Shown here: positions 57,114 to 64,000 of the stretch, piece after piece
Numbering within the stretch: the stretch's first letter is position 1
Layout: every line of letters begins with the position of its first letter
Assembly: GCA_039566865.1 (NCBI GenBank)
Contig: CM076959.1
Location: 13,933,501 to 13,997,500, forward strand
DNA from: Aurelia coerulea
Taxonomy: Eukaryota; Cnidaria; Scyphozoa; Semaeostomeae; Ulmaridae
Length of the DNA: 64,000 nucleotides
Reading direction: 5' to 3'
The notes under the pieces: generated by a model
What the model was told of the DNA's origin: nothing
The model's database searches: none
The model's input: only the letters and a program-made list of their open reading frames with translations
Translations under genes and position numbers: made by a program

Positions 57114-57908
57114 TATCAGTTCAGTTCAGTTCAGTTCATATATTTTAAATTCCACAATATACAATTTATAGTCCTAACTACTAACTATACAAACATATGA
57201 CTAAACTACAAAGATAAAAGATAACTTACAAAAATTAATACAGTAATACCAAAACTTAGTACAATATACAAATACAAGGAGGAACTAAATAAATTGCATA
57301 CAGGGAATTACTTAAAGGAGGAGCTCTCTCATAGGTAAACTAATCGAGGAGAGAGCCCCCCCTATCCTAAGATAATATCAGGTGTGTTTAGATGAATTTA
57401 AATAATTATGCATTTTCTTTTCACAGGTTAACAGAAATTGTGGCAGTGTAGATTCATCGGTTGACATTTTTCAATAAGAAAATTTTTAGTTTTGTTTTGA
57501 ACGATATTTTTGATGAAGCATTTCGGAGTTCCACTGGTAATGTATTCCAAATTTAGCACCAAGATATCGAATTGACTTTAGACCATATTGAAGACTGTTT
57601 TTCCGAGACATAAATAAATCACCTTGACTGGCCTGTCTTGTGGAATATTGATGAACAGATGAACTAAATAAGAAAAAGTCATGAAAGCAACTAGGTGAGG
57701 TTTTATTAACTGAATCAAAAACAAAAGTTAAGAGCCGGAGTTCAAAAATCTCAGAAAGTTTCAGAAGTTTAAAATCATTGAAGATTGGAAGAGAGGGAGA
57801 CATGCGAGGCTGAAATGAGATAGCTCTGACTGCTTTTTTCTGTAATTTGAAAATTGGATCAATGTATGACGCATAAGTTTGCCCCCAAACAATAAGACCA
57901 TATTGTAA

Positions 57909-58510
57909 AGCCGGCCTTACACGGTCAGATTTTGTCGAATTAGATTTGTCGAATCAGTTCTTGCTTCAGATTTGTCGAATTGAATGTGAGCTTTTACACG
58001 ATCAGATTTGATCGAAGTGCATACCTTATCAAATTCCCAAAACTTAGCAGAAAAAGGACGAAGAAGTTGCTTCAGCAGCAATAATAATCGTTTTGGTGCT
58101 TGAAAAACGCAAAAATGAAAGAAAATATTGTACAAAATGGACAAAGGAATGCCTGCTACAACGCGCAGTGCATAGGACTTACGATGTTCTCTTGAAAGAC
58201 TTGCGTTTCACGGAGGAACAGGATTATAACAATTACTCGAGGATGACTACCGAAGATTTTGACGAAATCGAAAAGAATTACGTTTTCAAAGCATTACAAT
58301 GCAGAACCATGACGTAGAGCGTAGGTGAGGAAAAAATTTCATTCATTTGCCATTCGATAAATCGAAAGGAATAGAACAGGTCCGATTCTTGAAAAATCGA
58401 ATTCGACAGTCTGACCATGGCATCAGTCATCCGATTTTTGCCTTTACACGGTCAGATTTTGTCGAATTCGACAAATCGAATTCGATGAATCTGACCGTGT
58501 AAGAGCGGCT
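57909..58510. mobile_element. PIF/Harbinger element with transposase remnant (TAA-flanked)
   Basis: 602 bp. Ends AGCCGGCCTTACACGGTCAG and inversely AGCCGCTCTTACACGGTCAG; TAA at 57906-57908 and 58511-58513. The ends are rich in TTTGTCGAATT motifs. Inserted in the LINE reading frame, so it is younger than the LINE. Confidence 0.8.
58093..58317 (+). pseudogene. HARBI1-like transposase N-terminal remnant
   Basis: The frame encodes RTYDVLLKDLRFTEEQDYNN followed by YSRMTTEDFDEI, which follows the N-terminal pattern of Harbinger nucleases (R..Y..LL..LR......Y....RM....F...). The DDE catalytic domain is absent, so this is an internal-deletion derivative that keeps a stump of its parent transposase. 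No ATG with good context opens the frame. Confidence 0.5.
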
Positions 58511-59158
58511 TAAGAAGGACAGAAACAAAGCATTGTACAAGCAAAGTAAAACATCTAATGGAAGTAAGTTCCTAATTTTGAAAAACATTCCACATGTTCT
58601 AGCTAATTTCTTAGAGAGTTCACTGAGATGGTATTTCCAGCTAAGATGCTCATCCAGGAGGAGACCTAAGAACTTAACAAACTTAACTCTTTTAATATGT
58701 TTCTTGCCTATTTTGACATCAGAATCAGAGGGAACTTTGAAAGATGAAGAATGAAAAATCATATAATTTGTCTTATCAATGTTTAATGATAATTTATTAG
58801 CATCAAGCCACCTCTTTACTAATCTCAGCTGTTTGTTGACAATTTTAATCAAATGAGATAAATCTTTGGATTCGTAGTAGATGTTTGTATCATCAGCAAA
58901 GAGATAAAAATTCAGTTTCTTAGAAGCATTTGGTAGATCATTAATATAAAGAAGGAAGAGTAATGGACCCAGTACAGAACCTTGTGGTACACCACAAGTA
59001 ATTGAAAGTAAGTTAGAATTGCTTCCGTTAACAGAAACATATTGTTTTCTATCAGACAGATATGATCTAAACCATTCAAGGGCACATCCACGAACACCAT
59101 AATGTTCCAATTTTGATAGCAAAATTCTATGATTAACTGTTTTCAATGACAATTTTTA

Positions 59159-62158
59159 AATTATCATTTTTATTTCAAAAATCATGTAGCTCTAATTACA
59201 AAAAATTACCGAAAGTTCCCCTCTGCAAGTTAAGGGAAATAGTATTTTGCGTGATGAATTGTAAAGTGCTGCAAATATTTGTCTATTACGCGTACGTTTT
59301 TAGTAAGGCAAGACACCGCTTTTGTAAGAAACTCAACTTTCAGATCACTAGAAATTAAGGAGCTCCAGTACTAGGAGCAAATTATTGAAGAAGTTGTGAA
59401 TCTTAATCAAGGAAATGCTTTGCATATTTTTACTTCATTTGCTTCCCATATCTTGAAGCATCGTGCTAGAGCCTAGAGGGTACTACTCTTGCTTGAGCAA
59501 TGACTTCAAATGGAAATGGTTCATAAACTTCTTTCACGAGGGTAGAGAAAGTAGACATGAAAACTGTTACTGGGCTTGAGTACATAAAATCTGATAATTT
59601 AAAAAAAACTGCCATCACTGCTTTGTAACAAAATACGGAAAATTTTATCGCCATATCGCCAGGAGAATCATGACATTCACAATAGTACAATGACGTCACC
59701 ACAAGGGAATAAGATGTGATCGTCGTCAGTCATTTCATTATGAGCTTGTTTTTGAGAGAGTAACTTTCCGTTGCAGGAGAAATAGTGTCGTTAAATTTTT
59801 AAATACTGGGATTAAAAACTTAATAGCCTTTGCACTTGTTTCAGGCTTGATTCTAACGTGCTTCTAATCATCAATCGTTGGCGAGGGTCACAGAGCGAAC
59901 ACTTTGCCGGTTGTTTGCGTTTGGACTGGAAGGACAGCACATTGCTTGGCTTGGTTTGGGATTTAGGCCCATCGGTGTACATCAAGATCATAAAGACTTG
60001 TAGCGCTGTAATTACGGTTTGAATTTGAAGAGTGGCTGTTTAAGGGGATATCAGAATATCAAGAACATTTTACAAATCGTTTTATGGACTGAAGTAAACA
60101 ATTGACAGAGTGAAGCTTCATATTTCGACGGGACCAATTTGCTTGGCTGTGTTGAGGTAGGTAAAAGGAGGCTCTCGAAATGATCTTTACTAACCGCATT
60201 ATTGTCATATTTATACAATTCTTTATTACTGAAATAAAATCTTGAATTGAAAATCGGCTGTGCAGGAGAGTGGCAAAATGACAGAAGCAAGTTTTTGATA
60301 CATTTTACCGCTTTTTAATACCGTGAATTGAAGATATTGACGGAATGGTCTTTACTCTTTGCGTTTGGACTGGAACCAATTTGCTTCGCTTTTAACTGAC
60401 GATCTAGAAATATGTGTCTGTTGCATTGCATTTTGTGGTTCTAGTAAAAACCTTGATGTTAAAGATGTAATAGAATTTATCAAAGGCTAAGAGAAAACCA
60501 GGAGCAGTCTTGACGCGATTTTACTCGATTTTTGCAATCGAAAGTATTTATATTGACCAAGTAAATCTACAGGCTTTAATTTTTCTTTGTTACACTTGGC
60601 TTTATCATTGTAACGAAAACCGACTGCATTGAAAGATACCAGAATACTAGAAACAGGTTTTTGACACATTTTATGATCGTTTATGAGCTGAAGTGCTTAA
60701 AAACAAGGAGAAAGTGAATGAGAAAGTGATGAAAAGAGAATGGTTTATTGACAAAAGGGTTTCCATTGAGCACCAGAACACAATTCCTTTATTGATATTA
60801 TTGTCTGTCTCAAATTATACCTGCAAATGCCCGTGAATAACAAGAACTGAGGTGTTTTGCAAAAGACTTTCGCGTTATCGCAAATCTGATATGGTGCCTT
60901 TTGAGGGACCATATTAAAACAAGGTCGCACTGACCATTTAATGCTATCCTAGCCTGCTTGCATGCAGGCTAATGCTATCCCTACCATTTTAAACTAGGGG
61001 TGGTTTTAGATTGAGTTTCTAACTTTTGTATTCATATTTATGTTGTACACTTGTAATTGGACTTTTTTCCTAAATATTACAATTAGTATATTTAAATTTT
61101 ATATGGCACACTTACACAAAATGCATAGCACTTTCTTTAGATTGAAGCTGGGATGTTTTTGATGAATTGTTATCTCAACACATTTCACGCAATATTTCAG
61201 TCATGAAACCAAAGTATGAAATATTTTTTGTGATTTTCAATTTGAGCGGAGGGAAACTGACTTGCTTTTAAGGCTTTTGAAAATTTTTCAATAAATTTTT
61301 CCACAGAGAGGAAGACCTGATGTGAGTATGCAAAGATGATTTCTGCTACACCAAATTCTGTCAGATGGGATCAAGTTAACAGAGTTACTTACCGATTTCA
61401 AGCCCTGAATTTCCAAAGTGATGGTGAGCTACATTATTAAAATTTGTTTTTCATAAATTTTAGTGGTATTTAGAAACTTCTCTGAAAAATTCTTTGGTCG
61501 GAAGATGTTGAGTATAATGTCTAAACATTGAAAAAGCTTCAGGAAACTTTCTTTTGGAATGTTAACTGTATGACACAGGAAGTACATAAACATGTTTTGA
61601 TAATTATGGAACTAATAATAGGGCATGAAAGAAACCCTCATTACTCAAAATCGAACAATTTGAAAAAGCTCTGAATACTGGATCAAATTTTTAGTTTATG
61701 GTTAAGAAATGTGTATTTAGCTGTTTCAAGAATCAAATGATGATTAATCAAATAAGAAGGATACAATCTTGAAGTGAATGACCTGTATGAGCTAAAAGAC
61801 AAATGATGGATATGTGGCATCTAGTTTAAAACAAGACCATCGAATACTGGAATACAATAGACTATATTTAGATTGCTCAGGCCCCTAACTTAAGTTGCAT
61901 TATATCTCTGTCATTTATCTTTAATAGTATGGTCTTTGATGGAACAACTTAAAAAAAATCAACCCACCCCATTGTTTCTCTGGTTTGTTTGTTGGTAAAT
62001 GTGTCAAGATTATCTGATACAATAAAGGCCATTTATAAATCTCTCTATACATAATAAAATTGTACTAAAAATGGCAGATGCAAGAAATATATGAAAAGTA
62101 ACTTTGTTGTATGTACTAAAAAGTAGGATGATAGCATAGGTTTGAAAGGCCTCAGTGT
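59159..62158. other. No gene; faint repeats
   Basis: A degenerate direct repeat links 60052-60330 and 60500-60690 (ACATTTTA-GATCGTTTATG-ACTGAAG, GAAAGATACCAGAA against similar sequence), and TTTGCGTTTGGACTGGA occurs at about 59918 and 60358. No exon, RNA gene or terminal repeat could be supported. Confidence 0.35.
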
Positions 62159-62167
62159 GCCAATTAC

Positions 62168-62679
62168 AACATAGGGCTCAAATCTTTAAAGAGGTCGGTG
62201 TAAAATTCTATTGCCGTTTTCTTTGAAATAAATAGCTTGGAAGGAACTAAGGGTTTTTTGCTGCAAATCTGCCGTGGCAATTTATTGACATCTTGAATAG
62301 TTTCAATATGGCGGCATTTATTAAATTTGAGGCTATGACGTCATCAAATTTCTAAATCCTAAACTACAAAAGCTACAGATTTCTGCTTGCCACCATATTG
62401 TAGAGCTCCATAAACTATGGTTTTCTTGAAGGTTATGTAATGTTTCCTCAATTGGTTTAGGATTTACTATGATTTGAATTTTTTCAAAATTGTCCATGAA
62501 TTTTTTCAAAAATTATCAAATTGCCGCCATTTTGAAAAAAATAAAGATATAATAAAATTTCCACGGCAGATTTACAGTAAAGTACCATAAGTTCCTTTCG
62601 AGCAATCCCATTCAAAGAAAAATATAATAGAATTTTACACCGACCTTTTTAAAGATTTGAAAGATTTGAGCCCTATGCT
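62168..62679. mobile_element. Family D, copy D5, 9-bp target duplication
   Basis: Ends AACATAGGGCTCAAATC and inversely AGCATAGGGCTCAAATC; a perfect duplication GCCAATTAC at 62159-62167 and 62680-62688. TGACGTCA at 62336-62343 and both GGCGGC/GCCGCC sites are intact. Very close to D4. Non-coding. Confidence 0.8.
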
Positions 62680-62859
62680 GCCAATTACTTATTACTTTTT
62701 TTTTCTTGCATCTGTCATTTTAATACAGTTTTATCATGCCATTTGTTACCTAGGTACCATAAATAAATGAGGAAGGATAGGGTATCAAAGAAGTGCAAAC
62801 ATTATGCCTATTATGCTAACCACATCTTGATATCTTATCTGCTGATGGTTTTGTGTTTG

Positions 62860-63068
62860 AAATTTCTAAATCATAAACAAGAAGAGTGACAGACTTTTGC
62901 TTGAAAAAGAAGAAAATCACTCTAAATCTGAAAATATTGAAGATTTCAGAAAAGTCCGATGGTAGAATTAGCGAAATACTGTAGCTAAAGTTTCTTTGAA
63001 GTCATTCAGTTCAAAGAAATAGGTCATTCAATCTTACACCTGCCTTTTTAGAAGTTTGGAACCAAGGG
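62860..63068. mobile_element. Family D fragment (D2-like right half)
   Basis: AAATCATAAACAAGAAGAGT, ACAGACTTTTGCTTGA and AGAAGTTTGGAACCAAGG correspond to the inner and right part of D2. The left end is missing. 62690-62860 and 63069-63617 show nothing else. Confidence 0.5.
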
Positions 63069-63617
63069 TATTCTACACCCTGTAGTGAATTTATTTTCAT
63101 AATCCTACTATATAGAAACATTAATACCAGTTCAGGATCTGATCTTACTAAATCTAGCAAAGCCTAAGTAAACTTTTTAACTTTCTTGCCATTGGCTTTG
63201 GAAAAATTTATCTTTCAAGTCAAGGTCAATTTGCACAAATGTGTCTTTTGCAATGAATAATATATAAGCGTGACTGAATGCCAAATAATATTTGGATTGG
63301 CTGTCTTGGTTTATGAATAAATTAAAAACATACAATGAAATTTGTTAACATGTGTATAAACATATGATCACCTTCCTTTAGATTTAGGAATCATGTACCA
63401 GCAAATTAATGTAATTGATGATAAAAAAGCCATTTCAGTTCAAAGAAAGTTTTTCTGTGTGTCTGCCATAGTAAAGCAAGGAAATCTAACGTTTTTTTTA
63501 TGAATGTTTAAAAGTGGTGATATTTATAGGGTGTTCTTTTAATTCTTGCATCATACGGGGAGCTTGAAAATTGAGGCTCTTTTTTCAGTACTTAAGTAGG
63601 CTGAAAGTACTTCTTAG

Positions 63618-63850
63618 CTACTTAAAGCTAAGTTAAGCCCAATATGCATGCCGCATCTAGGCATGGGACTGGTTCAACGTCCCTTCCAAAAGGATGGCAA
63701 GGTGAATCACGAGGTCTGGCCTCCAAGAGGTCACCCATCCGGAGTGTGACCTCATTCGATCTAGCTTAACTTCTGTCACCTGAGGAAAACTGTATAAGCC
63801 GCGCCGCTCGGCCATTCACCCTAACCACTCATTCACCACTCACCCCTCTG
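63618..63850 (-). mobile_element. 5S rRNA-like SINE, copy 2
   Basis: On the minus strand GAAGTTAAGCTAGATCGA...CTCCGGATGGGTGACC (63774-63728) is the 5S-like internal promoter, followed by GGAAGGGACGTTGAACCAGT and CATGCCTAGATGCGGCATGC as in copy 1. Differences between the copies suggest moderate age. Sequence to the window end (63851-64000) shows nothing further. Confidence 0.6.
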
Positions 63851-64000
63851 ATATGGGGGTTGTTGCTTCCTTGCCACTTTAAAAAGTAGCATGCTTCCTT
63901 TAAAATTGAATTTGATTCCCCAGCCTTTTCATCTTCCCAAAAGATTTGGTTTGCTGCCTTCTCCCTCTGTTCCTGTATTTTCATAGGTTGTGCTCCGTTG

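Larger units (their letters stand above)
57114..59158 (-). mobile_element. LINE (CR1/L2-like), 5'-truncated, with nested Harbinger MITE
   Basis: The minus-strand frame from 59152 begins at KTVNHRILLSKLEHYGVRG (motif 2a), continues through CGVPQGSVLGPLLFLLYIND and the catalytic FADD to LYNALFLSF at about 58513. After the insertion the protein resumes at QYGLIVWGQTYASYIDPIF (57905 downward) and ends with a Y-GAK-WN-type segment broken by a frameshift near 57560. The 3' UTR matches 37640-37680, and the tail is a GAACT repeat at 57117-57136. The endonuclease part is missing. Confidence 0.75.

Overview
This is metazoan nuclear DNA from an AT-rich, repeat-dense genome with long introns. It most resembles a marine invertebrate, perhaps a cnidarian. 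That rests on the mixture of non-LTR retrotransposon remnants, hammerhead-bearing Penelope-like sequences, a 5S-rRNA-like SINE and many foldback DNA elements. The species cannot be fixed from the sequence alone. There is no operon, CRISPR array, rRNA gene or convincing tRNA gene.

One host gene is clear, on the + strand: a multi-C2H2 zinc-finger protein. A first recognised coding exon (2541-2928, AT-hook) ends in a strong phase-1 donor. A 5.3-kb terminal exon (10832-16104, about 29 fingers) begins after a phase-1 acceptor, so the two join in frame into a protein of about 1886 residues. The 7.9-kb intron between them is filled with mobile DNA. A possible last exon of another + strand gene, followed by a polyadenylation signal, lies at 541-676.

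Almost everything else is layered mobile DNA. 1-2540: weak exon traces and one foldback element. 2929-10831 (intron): a TTAA-flanked MITE, a 2-kb inverted repeat holding a TAA-flanked MITE, a diverged Penelope-like repeat with a + strand hammerhead motif, a dimeric Penelope/retrozyme-like unit with two - strand hammerheads, and a 5S-type SINE whose (CTA)n tail reaches the 3' splice site. 16105-26800: a LINE 3' end, a triple-nested set (19389-21252), minisatellites and MULE-like foldback elements. 26812-31015: a mariner-type foldback element whose left terminal repeat has become an array of about 23 units, later hit by a MITE and a LINE. 31016-48550: LINE tails, MITEs, tandem repeats and a tRNA-like SINE. 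48550-64000: more foldback elements, a LINE cut by three DNA transposons, a LINE carrying a Harbinger MITE, and a second 5S-type SINE.

Target-site duplications can be read directly for many elements: 9 bp (MULE-like) for two long-TIR families and one short MITE, 8 bp (hAT), TAA (PIF/Harbinger), TTAA, and TA (mariner-like). These duplications and the nesting give a relative insertion history. The most interesting items are the hammerhead-bearing repeats at 8602-8643 and 9037-10095, and the birth of a satellite from a transposon end at 26812-31015.
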